A stretch of DNA of 9,620 nucleotides from Ruminiclostridium sp. Its GTDB lineage: Bacteria; Bacillota_A; Clostridia; Oscillospirales; Oscillospiraceae. The first letter of the stretch is position 1, and each line of letters starts with the position of its first letter. Position numbers and translations under genes: made by a program. The DNA lies in the NCBI GenBank assembly GCA_017521345.1, contig JAFXCU010000063.1:1-9620 (forward strand), in the 5' to 3' direction. The notes beneath the pieces were generated by a model. It was not told the DNA's origin. It did no database searches and worked only from the letters and a program-made list of their open reading frames with translations. Shown piece by piece: positions 1 through 6,823 of the stretch.

Positions 1-88
1 ACCGGCGGTTCCTACCGCCTGTGCAACGGGACCTCCCAGACCTGCGGGAACCACTGCCGAAAGGACCCCGCAGCCCATGAAGTGATAA
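1..88 (+). other. Possible 3' end of an upstream coding region (frame unresolved)
   Basis: The segment is open in frame 1 from the left edge, and nearly all codon third positions up to about position 75 are G or C, as in the real genes here. It would encode a cysteine-bearing peptide (pattern CNGTSQTCGNHC). That frame has no stop and runs straight into the NifX-like gene at 112. The only stops nearby are a TGA at 78-80 in frame 3 and a tandem TGA-TAA at 83-88 in frame 2. So either an upstream gene ends here in frame 2 or 3, or it is frameshifted before the tandem stop, or it is fused to the NifX-like domain. The codon pattern collapses between 82 and 111, which argues against a fused product. 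I do not recognise the peptide. Confidence 0.35.
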
Positions 89-111
89 ATCCCAAGAAAG
101 AAGGAATTGAA

Positions 112-540
112 ATGCGTATCGCAGTAACCTATGAAAGCCAGACCGGCAACATCTTCCAGCATTTTGGCCACACCGAGGCCTTTAAGATCTATGATGTGGA
201 GGACGGCAAGATCCTCTCTTCCCAGGTGGTGGGCACCAACGGCAGCGGTCACGGCGCTCTGGCCGGTTTCCTGCAGGGGGGCGGCGTGAACGTCCTCATC
301 TGCGGCGGCATCGGCATGGGCGCTCAGAATGCTCTGGCCCAGGCTGGTGTCCAGCTCTTTGGCGGCGTTTCCGGTCCTGCTGACGCAGCGGTGGAGGCCT
401 TGGTGGCTGGCACCCTGCTCTACAACCCCGATGTCCAGTGCAACCACCACGGCCACGGCCATGAGCACGGACATAACTGCGGAGGCCATGGTCACGGCCA
501 GGGGGGCTGCGGCAGCCACGGCGGCTCCTGCCACAACTGA
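112..540 (+). CDS. NifX/NifB-family (dinitrogenase iron-molybdenum cofactor-like) metal-cluster binding protein with His/Cys-rich tail
   Basis: A 142-residue cytosolic protein. Residues 1-105 or so have the fold signature of the dinitrogenase iron-molybdenum cofactor family: the MRIAVTYES start, the FGHTEAFKIYDVEDG segment, the Gly-rich CGGIGMGAQNAL loop, and the GVSGPADAAVEAL stretch. Family members outside nitrogenase systems bind or carry Fe-S or Mo-Fe-S clusters, often with Mrp-type ATPases; there is no sign of nitrogen fixation here. The last 33 residues (110-142) contain 10 His, 4 Cys and 12 Gly, an obvious soft-metal-binding or storage tail. The ATG at 112 is preferred over the in-frame GTG at 82 because a GAAGGA ribosome binding site lies just upstream and the family N-terminus begins exactly there. 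The gene precedes a Crp/Fnr regulator by 27 bp and is probably co-transcribed with it. The exact metal or cluster is unknown. Confidence 0.88.
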   Translation: MRIAVTYESQTGNIFQHFGHTEAFKIYDVEDGKILSSQVVGTNGSGHGALAGFLQGGGVNVLICGGIGMGAQNALAQAGVQLFGGVSGPADAAVEALVAGTLLYNPDVQCNHHGHGHEHGHNCGGHGHGQGGCGSHGGSCHN

Positions 541-550
541 CACCAAGAGA

Positions 551-559
551 AAAGGAGGG
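551..559 (+). promoter_or_regulatory. Ribosome binding site of the first Crp/Fnr gene
   Basis: AAAGGAGGG lies 8 bases before the ATG at 568. It decides this start over the overlapping short frames. Confidence 0.8.
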
Positions 560-567
560 TTTGCTCC

Positions 568-1224
568 ATGGAGAGACTGCGCAGCTGTCTTTCGGCCTTG
601 CCCTTTTGGAACAAGTTAAAAGAAGAGCGGCAGCAGGCCCTCCTGCGGGGGGCGGCAGAGCAGACCATTTTCAAGGGAAGTCTTCTGGAAGGGGATTATG
701 GACTGATCCGGGTCCAGGGGGGAACGGTCCGGTCCTATCTTCTCTCTGAGGAGGGGCGGGAGATTACCCTCTTCCACTTGCGGGAAGGGGAGCTCTGCAC
801 CCTGGGCGGGACCGATCTGGCGGCCCAGCTGCCCGTTACCCCTCAGATGATCGTGGAGGAGGACTGCCGGATCCTGACGGTGAGCCGGGCTGCGGTTCGG
901 GCTGCCATGGAAGAAGTCCCGGAGATTCGCGCCTTTGTTTTTGAACAGGGAAGTCGGCACCTGGTCCGGATGGTTTGGAGCATGGAGCAGATCCTCTTTC
1001 TCCGTGTGGACCGGCGGCTGGCTTTCTTCCTGCTGGAGGAATACCGACGGACGGGAAGCCGGGACATCCGGATGACCCATGAAGAGATCGCACGGCAGAT
1101 CTCCTCTGCCCGGGAGGTGGTGGCCCGCATGGTCAAGCGGTTCTCCGCCCAGGGGCTTGTGGAGGCCCGACGGGGTTCCATCCGGCTGGTGGACCTGGAG
1201 GGACTTGAAAAATTGAACCAGTAA
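568..1224 (+). CDS. Crp/Fnr-family transcriptional regulator (first of two flanking hcp)
   Basis: A 218-residue regulator. Residues about 10-115 form the cNMP-binding-like sensor domain, with the recognisable HLREGELCTLGG turn at 70-81. A long dimerisation helix follows at about 117-145. A winged helix-turn-helix occupies about 165-208, with MTHEEIARQISSAREVVARM as the HTH core and RRGSIRLVD as the wing. Cysteines are at 7, 77 and 100 only; there is no classical Fnr four-cysteine cluster, so a [4Fe-4S] sensor of E. coli FNR type is unlikely, and the effector could be haem, a thiol signal or a small molecule. It follows the NifX-like gene by 27 bp and is convergent with hcp across a shared terminator. 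Membership of the Crp superfamily is clear from motifs; the regulon is unknown. It is a different protein from the regulator at 3661, sharing only the general fold. Confidence 0.92.
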   Translation: MERLRSCLSALPFWNKLKEERQQALLRGAAEQTIFKGSLLEGDYGLIRVQGGTVRSYLLSEEGREITLFHLREGELCTLGGTDLAAQLPVTPQMIVEEDCRILTVSRAAVRAAMEEVPEIRAFVFEQGSRHLVRMVWSMEQILFLRVDRRLAFFLLEEYRRTGSRDIRMTHEEIARQISSAREVVARMVKRFSAQGLVEARRGSIRLVDLEGLEKLNQ

Positions 1225-1257
1225 AAAAAGCGGACGCTGTAAGCGTCCGCTTTTTTC
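1224..1257. terminator. Bidirectional intrinsic terminator between the first Crp/Fnr gene and hcp
   Basis: A perfect 8-bp GC-rich stem (GCGGACGC at 1230-1237 with GCGTCCGC at 1243-1250) has a 5-base loop. It is flanked by an A tract on the left and six Ts on the right, so it can act as a terminator on both strands. It lies directly between the stop codons of the two convergent genes. Confidence 0.93.
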
Positions 1258-2856
1258 TTACTTCAGGATGGCGGCCAGGTCTTCCTCGGGGGTGCTGGTG
1301 GGGTGGATGTCAAAGGTCTCCACCAGGAAGTTCAGCACGTTGGGGGACAGGAAGGCGGGCAGGGTGGGGCCCAGGTAGATGTTCTTCAGACCCAGGTGCA
1401 GGAGGGTCAGCAGGATGCAGACCGCCTTCTGCTCATACCAGGACAGAACCAGGGTCAGGGGCAGATCGTTGACACCGCAGCCAAAGGCCTCGGCCAGGGC
1501 CACAGCCACCTTGATGGCGCTGTAGGCGTCGTTGCACTGGCCCATGTCCATGATCCGGGGCAGACCGCCGATGGTGCCCAGATCCAGGTCGTTGAAGCGG
1601 AACTTGCCGCAGGCCAGGGTGAGCACGGCGGTGTCGGCAGGGGTCTGCTTGACGAAGTCGGTGTAATAGTTCCGGCCGGGGCGTGCGCCGTCACAGCCGC
1701 CCACCAGGAAGATGTGCCGCAGGGCACCGGCCTTCACGGCGTCGATGACCGTGCCGGCTACGGACAGAACGGTGTTGTGGCCGAAGCCGGTGGTGACCTC
1801 CTTGCCGCCGTTGATGCCGGTGAATTCCTTCTCCTCGGGGAAGCCGCCCAGTTCCAGAGCTTTTTCGATGACAGGGGTGAAGTCCTTGTCCTCCCCGATG
1901 TGGGCCATGCCGGGGTAGGCCACCACTTCGGTGGTGAAGACCCGGTCGGAGTAGCTGGCCTTGGGGGGCATCAGGCAGTTGGTGGTGAAGAGGATGGGGG
2001 CGGGCAGGTCAGCAAACTCTCTCTGCTGGTTCTGCCAGGCGGTGCCGAAGTTGCCCTTCAGGTGGGGATACTTCTTCAGCTGGGGATAGGCGTGGGCGGG
2101 GAGCATCTCTCCATGGGTGTAGACATTCACGCCCTTACCCTCAGTCTGCTCCAGCAGGAGCTGGAGATCCCGCAGGTCGTGGCCGGTGATGACGATGAAA
2201 GGACCCTTTTCCACGGTCAGGGAGACGGTGGTGGGGACGGGGTGGCCGTAGCTCTCGGTGTTGGCCTGGTCCAGCAGGGCCATGCAGGTGAGGTTGACTT
2301 CGCCCACTTCCATGACGATGGGCAGCAGTTCGTCCATACCGTAGGTGTCGCTCCCCACAGCGGCCAGAGCCTTGTAGAAGAAGCGGTTGACGGTCTGGTC
2401 CTCATAGCCCAGCACCCGGGCGTGGTAGGCGTAGGCCGCCATGCCGCGGACACCAAAGAGGATGAGGGACTTCAGGGAGCGGATGTCTTCGTCGGCCTGC
2501 CAGAGGGTATCCATATCGTAGTCCTCTGCTGCGCAGGAGGCGCAGGGGATACAAGAGGGGGTGAGGACGACCAAGGACTCGTGGACCCGGTCGATAAGGG
2601 TCTGGATGGCGTCGTTGTCAAAGCTCACGTTGGTGACCGTGGCGAAGAGGGCCTCCAGCATCAGCTGGTCCAACTCCTTGGTCAGCAGTCCTTCTCTGCC
2701 CTGGGCGGTCTTGGCCAGGCCGATGAGGGCCCCGGTCAGTTCATCCTGGAGCTTGGCATTGCCGGCAGACTTGCCGCACACACCCTTTTTGCCCACGCAG
2801 CCGCTGCAGCCGGCGGTCTGCTCACACTGGAAACAAAACATATTCTGATTGGTCAT
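1258..2856 (-). CDS. hcp: Hydroxylamine reductase / hybrid cluster protein (Hcp)
   Basis: A 532-residue full-length Hcp. The family reduces hydroxylamine in vitro and handles nitric oxide or S-nitrosylation in vivo, in the cytosol of anaerobes. The N-terminal cluster motif is Cys8, Cys11, Cys20, Cys27 (C-x2-C-x8-C-x6-C, with an extra Cys17). Hybrid-cluster ligands are all present: His226 (GHDLRD), Glu250 (THGEM), Cys294 (TTNCLMPP), Cys388 (GGCDG, the position persulfidated in characterised Hcps), Cys416 (ACGKF), Cys441 (GQCND) and Glu475 (WYEQK). Their spacing is essentially that of the Desulfovibrio enzyme. An additional C-x2-C-x2-C lies at 102-108. The start is set by AGGAGG 8 bases upstream. 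It is the second gene of a two-gene operon, 16 bp behind the ferredoxin-like gene, and is expected to be controlled from the 3572-3660 intergenic region. Confidence 0.97.
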   Translation of the reverse strand: MTNQNMFCFQCEQTAGCSGCVGKKGVCGKSAGNAKLQDELTGALIGLAKTAQGREGLLTKELDQLMLEALFATVTNVSFDNDAIQTLIDRVHESLVVLTPSCIPCASCAAEDYDMDTLWQADEDIRSLKSLILFGVRGMAAYAYHARVLGYEDQTVNRFFYKALAAVGSDTYGMDELLPIVMEVGEVNLTCMALLDQANTESYGHPVPTTVSLTVEKGPFIVITGHDLRDLQLLLEQTEGKGVNVYTHGEMLPAHAYPQLKKYPHLKGNFGTAWQNQQREFADLPAPILFTTNCLMPPKASYSDRVFTTEVVAYPGMAHIGEDKDFTPVIEKALELGGFPEEKEFTGINGGKEVTTGFGHNTVLSVAGTVIDAVKAGALRHIFLVGGCDGARPGRNYYTDFVKQTPADTAVLTLACGKFRFNDLDLGTIGGLPRIMDMGQCNDAYSAIKVAVALAEAFGCGVNDLPLTLVLSWYEQKAVCILLTLLHLGLKNIYLGPTLPAFLSPNVLNFLVETFDIHPTSTPEEDLAAILK

Positions 2857-2872
2857 TCTAGGTTCCTCCTCA

Positions 2873-3571
2873 TTAGGTCTTGTCTACGATCCGGCCGTCG
2901 GTGGAGATGGTCACCACCTGCCAGGGGATGAATTTGCCGCTGGCCTGGAGGGCTCTCTGGGCGGCCATCTGGATGCCGCCGCAGCAGGGGACCTCCATCC
3001 GCACCACGGTCAGGCTCTTGATATCGTTGTTCTGCAGGATGGCAGTGAGTTTTTCGGTGTAGTCCACCATGTCCAGCTTGGGGCAGCCCACCAGGGTGAT
3101 GTGGTCCTTCATGAAGTCCTGATGGAAGTTGGCGTAGGCAAAGGCGGTGCAGTCGGCGGCGATGAGGACCTTGGCCCCCTGGAACCAGGGAGCGGCCACG
3201 GGCACCAGCTTGATCTGGACCGGCCACTGGCGCAGCTGGGAGGTCTGCCGGGGGACTTCCACAGAGGCGGGAGACTCGTGCCGGTGAATGGCCTTGGCCA
3301 TGGAGCCGGGGCAGCCCCCGGTGGCGCAGGCGGATTGCTTTTTGTTGGCCAGCACAGCGGCCTCGTCATAGGGAGCGGCCTCCCGCTCTACGAAGGTGAT
3401 GGCACCCTGGGGACATGCGGGGAGGCAGTCGCCCAGACCGTCGCAGTAATCGTCCCGCAGGAGCGTTGCCTTGCCGTCCACCATGCCGATGGCTCCTTCG
3501 TGGCAAGCCTCCACACAGATACCGCAGCCGTCACATTTATTTTCATCGATCTGAATGATCTTTCTAATCAT
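2873..3571 (-). CDS. Ferredoxin-type iron-sulfur protein, Hcp operon partner
   Basis: A 232-residue cytosolic Fe-S protein, probably the electron donor or an accessory factor for Hcp. The first ferredoxin motif is complete (Cys13, 16, 19, 23: CDGCGICVEACHEG). The second is C-x5-C-x3-CP (Cys43, 49, 53), with Leu46 replacing the third-position cysteine, so it has three motif ligands instead of four. A linker carries Cys82 and Cys87 (CATGGCPGS). The C-terminal half (about 130-232) has Cys141, Cys163 and the vicinal Cys196-Cys197 of VPCCGGI, which could bind a further cluster. There is no membrane segment. AGGAGGAC precedes the ATG, and hcp follows 16 bp downstream. Proteins of this architecture commonly sit beside hcp in Clostridia; the precise role is not established. 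It is not the NADH-dependent Hcr of enterobacteria, because no flavin domain is seen. Confidence 0.9.
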   Translation of the reverse strand: MIRKIIQIDENKCDGCGICVEACHEGAIGMVDGKATLLRDDYCDGLGDCLPACPQGAITFVEREAAPYDEAAVLANKKQSACATGGCPGSMAKAIHRHESPASVEVPRQTSQLRQWPVQIKLVPVAAPWFQGAKVLIAADCTAFAYANFHQDFMKDHITLVGCPKLDMVDYTEKLTAILQNNDIKSLTVVRMEVPCCGGIQMAAQRALQASGKFIPWQVVTISTDGRIVDKT

Positions 3572-3589
3572 AATAAAGTCCTCCTGTTC

Positions 3590-3618
3590 TTGACTTTGTG
3601 GTCTAAGCTTACTATACT
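3590..3618 (+). promoter_or_regulatory. Sigma-A-like promoter of the second Crp/Fnr gene
   Basis: TTGACT (3590-3595) and TATACT (3613-3618) are separated by 17 bases, close to the consensus. Transcription would start near 3625, giving a short leader that contains the palindrome at 3633-3648. Confidence 0.75.
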
Positions 3619-3648
3619 AAAGGCAGAAAGTATGTTGGAAATCCAACA
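3604..3648 (-). promoter_or_regulatory. Probable promoter region of the ferredoxin-hcp operon
   Basis: On the minus strand a TATAGT -10 candidate (complement of 3611-3616) lacks a recognisable -35. The expected -35 position falls on the left part of the palindrome. A weak -35 with an adjacent Crp/Fnr-type site is the usual architecture of activator-dependent class II promoters. The start site is not certain; it would be near 3600-3604. Confidence 0.45.
3633..3648. promoter_or_regulatory. Perfect palindrome, probable Crp/Fnr-family operator
   Basis: TGTTGGAAATCCAACA is two perfect 7-bp half-sites separated by AA. The 16-bp length and symmetry fit a Crp/Fnr dimer. It lies in the 89-bp gap between the divergent hcp operon and its adjacent regulator. 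On the plus strand it is about 8-23 bases into the leader and abuts the ribosome binding site; on the minus strand it is centred about 37-42 bases upstream of the likely hcp operon start. Confidence 0.7.
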
Positions 3649-3660
3649 AAGGAGGGCGGA

Positions 3661-4341
3661 ATGGAACAATATTTTGCCATTCTCTCCCGCTGTCCCCTGT
3701 TTTCGGGGGTAGACCAAGAGGAAATGGGCCTGATGCTGGGCTGCCTGGGAGCCCGGGAGCGGGAGATCCCTAAGGGGGAGCCGGTCTTCCTGGAGGGTGA
3801 CCCGGCGGGTTTCATCGGGGTGGTCCTGGAGGGGGCTGTCCAGGTGGTCCGGGATGACTATTACGGCAGCCGCAGTGTGCTGACGGTGGTGGAACCCGGA
3901 GAGATCTTTGGGGAGGCCTTCTCCTGCGCTGGGGTGGAGACCATGCCGGTGAGTGCCTTTGCCCTCAAGGGGAGCAAGGTCCTGTGGCTGGACTGCAAGC
4001 GGATGCTTACGGTGTGCAGCAATGCCTGCCAGTTCCACAACCGGATGGTGTCCAACCTGCTCCGGGCGGTGGCCCGGAAGAACCTGGCCCTCAGCCGGAA
4101 GATCCAGTTTATGTCCCAGCGGACCACCAAGGAGAAGATCATGGCCTACCTGCTGGACCAGGCCAAGACCCAGGGGAGTCCGGAGTTTACCATCCCCCAT
4201 GACCGCCAGGGGCTGGCGGACTTTCTGGGGGTGGAGCGCAGCGCCATGTCCGCTGAGATCGGCAAGCTGAAAAAGGCGGGGGTCCTGGACTGCAAAGGTT
4301 CCTGGTTCTCGTTGAAGGACACAGGGGGAGAAGTCTTTTGA
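3661..4341 (+). CDS. Crp/Fnr-family regulator, HcpR-like, divergent from the hcp operon
   Basis: A 226-residue regulator. The sensor beta-barrel spans about 12-110 (FLEGDPAGFIGVVLEGAVQV, then VEPGEIFGE at 77-85). The dimerisation helix is at about 113-145. The winged HTH is at about 155-220, with IPHDRQGLADFLGVERSAMS (178-197) as the recognition region. Cysteines are at 11, 28, 89, 112, 119, 123 and 211. The C112-x6-C119-x3-C123 cluster at the start of the dimer helix is a candidate redox, haem or Fe-S site, though this is inference. AGGAGG at 3650-3655 sets the start. Position and type suggest it is the hcp regulator, comparable to HcpR proteins that activate hcp in response to NO or nitrite, and it is probably autoregulated through the palindrome at 3633. 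A strict orthology call would need a tree. Confidence 0.92.
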   Translation: MEQYFAILSRCPLFSGVDQEEMGLMLGCLGAREREIPKGEPVFLEGDPAGFIGVVLEGAVQVVRDDYYGSRSVLTVVEPGEIFGEAFSCAGVETMPVSAFALKGSKVLWLDCKRMLTVCSNACQFHNRMVSNLLRAVARKNLALSRKIQFMSQRTTKEKIMAYLLDQAKTQGSPEFTIPHDRQGLADFLGVERSAMSAEIGKLKKAGVLDCKGSWFSLKDTGGEVF

Positions 4342-4368
4342 GAAAACCTCCCCAAAGAGGGAGAAATC

Positions 4369-4377
4369 TGGTATACT
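4369..4377 (+). promoter_or_regulatory. Extended -10 promoter for the rhodanese-helicase pair
   Basis: TG-G-TATACT is an extended -10 element, 35 bases before the rhodanese start, with no convincing -35 at the correct spacing. It gives the pair its own start independent of read-through from the regulator gene. Confidence 0.5.
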
Positions 4378-4412
4378 GGAGACAGAAAGCAACCGATGGA
4401 AAGGAGTCTATT

Positions 4413-4742
4413 ATGGGAATTATGAGTCTTTTTGGAAGAAAGGATATCAACGCCGGTATGATGCAGTATCAGCAGGAGACCAGAGCCGTCCTCCTGGATG
4501 TACGCACCCCGGCGGAATACCAGGAAAAGCGTATCCCGGGCAGTGTCAACCTGCCCCTGGACGAGATCGGTAAGATCAAGTTCAAAGTATCTGACCTGAC
4601 CACCCCTATCTATATCTACTGCCAGAACGGGAACCGGAGCCGCAGCGCCCTGGGGATCCTCCAGAAGCTGGGCTACACCACCGTCTTTGACATCGGCGGC
4701 ATCACCAACTACCGGGGCCGCACCGAGGGCGGGCCCAAGTGA
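4413..4742 (+). CDS. Single-domain rhodanese-like sulfurtransferase
   Basis: A 109-residue protein that is one rhodanese domain, transferring sulfane sulfur through a cysteine persulfide. It shows the LLDVRTPAEYQEKRIPGSVN signature of the N-terminal rhodanese motif and an active-site loop CQNGNRS with the catalytic Cys followed by the normal six-residue cradle, so it should be catalytically competent. There is no signal peptide or membrane helix. The ATG at 4413 is chosen because AAGGAG (4401-4406) lies 6 bases upstream; the in-frame ATG at 4338 would overlap the regulator's stop and lacks a site. Its stop overlaps the start of the helicase gene (GTGA), implying translational coupling. Proximity to hcp, whose active site carries a persulfidated cysteine, is suggestive but not proof of a shared role. 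Confidence 0.93.
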   Translation: MGIMSLFGRKDINAGMMQYQQETRAVLLDVRTPAEYQEKRIPGSVNLPLDEIGKIKFKVSDLTTPIYIYCQNGNRSRSALGILQKLGYTTVFDIGGITNYRGRTEGGPK

Positions 4743-6823
4743 CCTGGGAGGAATTTCGCACCCGGGTCCCTGTTCCTTTGAATCGTCAGCAGGAGGCGGC
4801 CGTCCGGGCTGTGGACGGTCCCGTCCTGCTGTTGGCTGTGCCCGGAAGCGGCAAGACCACCGTTCTGATCCTCCGGCTGGGGTATATGCTCTTCTGCAAA
4901 CAGATCCCGCCGGAGCGCATCCTGACCATGACCTACACCGTAGCCGCCACCCGTGACATGGCGGCTCGTTTTGCTGCGTATTTTGGGGAGGAGTTGGCCG
5001 GGCGGCTGGAGTTTCGCACCATCAACGGGGTCTCCGCCCGGATCATCCGCCATTATGAGCAGACCATGGGGCGGCGGGCTTTTGAGCTCATCACCGACGA
5101 GGGCAAGCTCTCTGCCCTGGTGGGGGAGCTCTGCCGGAAGGCCACCGGGGAGTTTGCCACGGAGAGTACCATCAAGTCCCTGAGAACGGCCATCACCTAT
5201 ATCAAAAATATGCAGCTGACCAAAGAGGAGATCGACCAGTACCAGGCAGAGGACCTGCCGGTGGCCCGGGTGTACCGGGATTACTGTGCCGCCCTCCGGG
5301 AGCGGGGGTGGATGGACTACGACGACCAGATGGTCTATGCGGCTCAGATCCTTAAACAATACCCGGAAATCTTGAAACATTTCCAGAAGAGATACCCCTA
5401 TCTCTGCGTGGATGAGGCCCAGGACACCTCCAAGATCCAGCACAGCATCATCCGCTTGCTGGCAGGAAAGTCCCCCAACCTGTTCATGGTGGGAGACGAG
5501 GACCAGAGCATCTATGGCTTCCGGGCGGCCTATCCCGCCGCCCTCATGGACTTCGAGGGGGTCTATCCCGGGGCGAAGGTCCTGCTCATGGAGAAGAACT
5601 ACCGCTCCACCTCCACCATCGTGGCGGCGGCGGAGAAATTCATTCGGCAGAACACCAACCGACGGGACAAGAATATGACCGCCTCCCACGGGGAGGGGCC
5701 GGCCATCCGGGAGCTGTGGGCCTATGACCGGGCGGACCAATACAAGTACCTGGCCCGGCTGGCCGCCCACTGTGACCGGGAGACCGCCGTCCTCTACCGG
5801 AACAACGACAGCGCCCTGCCTGTGCTGGACCTGCTGGACCGCCAGGGCATCGGCTACCGGTGCCGCCAGGTGGAGGGGAGCTTCTTTTCTCACCGAGTGG
5901 TCCGGGATGTGCTGGACATGGTGGCCTTTGCCCATCACCCTGACGACGGGGAGATATTCTCCCGAATCTATTACAAGTTCCGGGCGGGAATTACCAAGGC
6001 TGCGGTGGAGACCGTCATTCGGGAGGGAGGAGAGCTGCTGCCCCAGCTGGCGGAGCTTCAAGGCCTGCCTCCTGGGACCCAAAGCCGCTGTAAGGCTCTG
6101 TCTACCCATTTGGCTCACATGCTGGATGAGGGGGCGGACAAGGCCATCTACCGCATCCGCCACTTCATGGGCTACGGCGAGTACCTGGAGGAGCGGGGCG
6201 GCGACCTGGGAAAGCTGGACATTCTGGAAGCCCTGGGCAAGCAGGAGCCTGATCTGGATGGACTGGTCCGTCGTCTGCATGACCTCCAGGCTCTGGTCCA
6301 GGAGGGGTCCACTGACCGGGACAGCAATTTCATCCTGTCCACCATCCACTCCAGCAAGGGGTTGGAGTACCAGCGGGTCATCCTGATGGATGTTGCCGAC
6401 GGAATCCTGCCCAGTGTGGAGGCTCCCACCGACAGCTCACCCCGGGAGGATGTGGAGGCCTACGAGGAGGAGCGGCGGCTCTTCTATGTGGGTATGACCC
6501 GGGCCAAGGAGGAGCTGAGCGTCTTCCGGTTCAAGAAGGTGGGCCTGACCTCGGCCTTTTCCGCCAAGCTGTTCCCCAAGAAGCCGGTGCCCGTCCGGAA
6601 GGAGTCCAAGCCCCTGCCCAAACCGGCCTACAAGGTGGAGGTCATCATTGACGCCGCCCCCTACATCCCCGGTGTACGGGTGGTCCACCAGCAGTTTGGT
6701 TCAGGAAAAATTGTCAATAAGCTAGGGGATGTGGCGACGATTCTCTTTGACAGCGGAGAAGAAAAACGGTTCTCTCTGGCCACTGCCCTGCGGCAGAAGC
6801 AACTGAAACTGGAGAAAAGCTGA
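4739..6823 (+). CDS. pcrA: UvrD/PcrA-type superfamily 1A DNA helicase
   Basis: A 694-residue 3'-5' helicase of DNA repair and replication-conflict resolution. Motifs in order: Q motif NRQQEAAV (15-22), Walker A AVPGSGKTT (33-41), motif Ia TMTYTVAATRDMA, Walker B DEAQD (225-229), motif III GDEDQSIYGFR (252-262), motif IV KNYRST (286-291), motif V TIHSSKGLE (535-543), motif VI YVGMTRA (583-589). Residues 645-694 (GVRVVHQQFGSGKI onward) form the Tudor-like C-terminal domain that binds RNA polymerase in PcrA. It is shorter than typical PcrA (about 720-740), and motif Ia reads TYTVAAT where a canonical enzyme has TFTNKAA, so it may be a paralogue and not the housekeeping PcrA. The start is GTG, overlapping the rhodanese stop by 3 bases; the first in-frame ATG lies beyond Walker A. 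Confidence 0.93.
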   Translation: MTWEEFRTRVPVPLNRQQEAAVRAVDGPVLLLAVPGSGKTTVLILRLGYMLFCKQIPPERILTMTYTVAATRDMAARFAAYFGEELAGRLEFRTINGVSARIIRHYEQTMGRRAFELITDEGKLSALVGELCRKATGEFATESTIKSLRTAITYIKNMQLTKEEIDQYQAEDLPVARVYRDYCAALRERGWMDYDDQMVYAAQILKQYPEILKHFQKRYPYLCVDEAQDTSKIQHSIIRLLAGKSPNLFMVGDEDQSIYGFRAAYPAALMDFEGVYPGAKVLLMEKNYRSTSTIVAAAEKFIRQNTNRRDKNMTASHGEGPAIRELWAYDRADQYKYLARLAAHCDRETAVLYRNNDSALPVLDLLDRQGIGYRCRQVEGSFFSHRVVRDVLDMVAFAHHPDDGEIFSRIYYKFRAGITKAAVETVIREGGELLPQLAELQGLPPGTQSRCKALSTHLAHMLDEGADKAIYRIRHFMGYGEYLEERGGDLGKLDILEALGKQEPDLDGLVRRLHDLQALVQEGSTDRDSNFILSTIHSSKGLEYQRVILMDVADGILPSVEAPTDSSPREDVEAYEEERRLFYVGMTRAKEELSVFRFKKVGLTSAFSAKLFPKKPVPVRKESKPLPKPAYKVEVIIDAAPYIPGVRVVHQQFGSGKIVNKLGDVATILFDSGEEKRFSLATALRQKQLKLEKS

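Noticed and set aside
112..540. Evidence for nitrogen fixation from the NifX-like gene
   Set aside because: This family is widespread in non-diazotrophs and no other nif gene is in the window.
1303..2931. 542-codon open frame antisense to hcp
   Set aside because: It is the mirror of a high-GC3 gene: low-complexity Gly/Val/Gln/His composition, no ribosome binding site, and Hcp on the other strand has every catalytic residue.
4342..4368. Possible terminator after the second Crp/Fnr gene
   Set aside because: Only a weak CCTC/GAGG pairing with no T tract is present.
3568..4392. 274-codon minus-strand frame over the second Crp/Fnr gene
   Set aside because: Antisense shadow; the plus-strand regulator has a clear fold, ribosome binding site and promoter.
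4709..6349. 546-codon open frame antisense to the helicase
   Set aside because: The helicase strand carries all SF1 motifs in order; the antisense product has no recognisable domain and no start signals.
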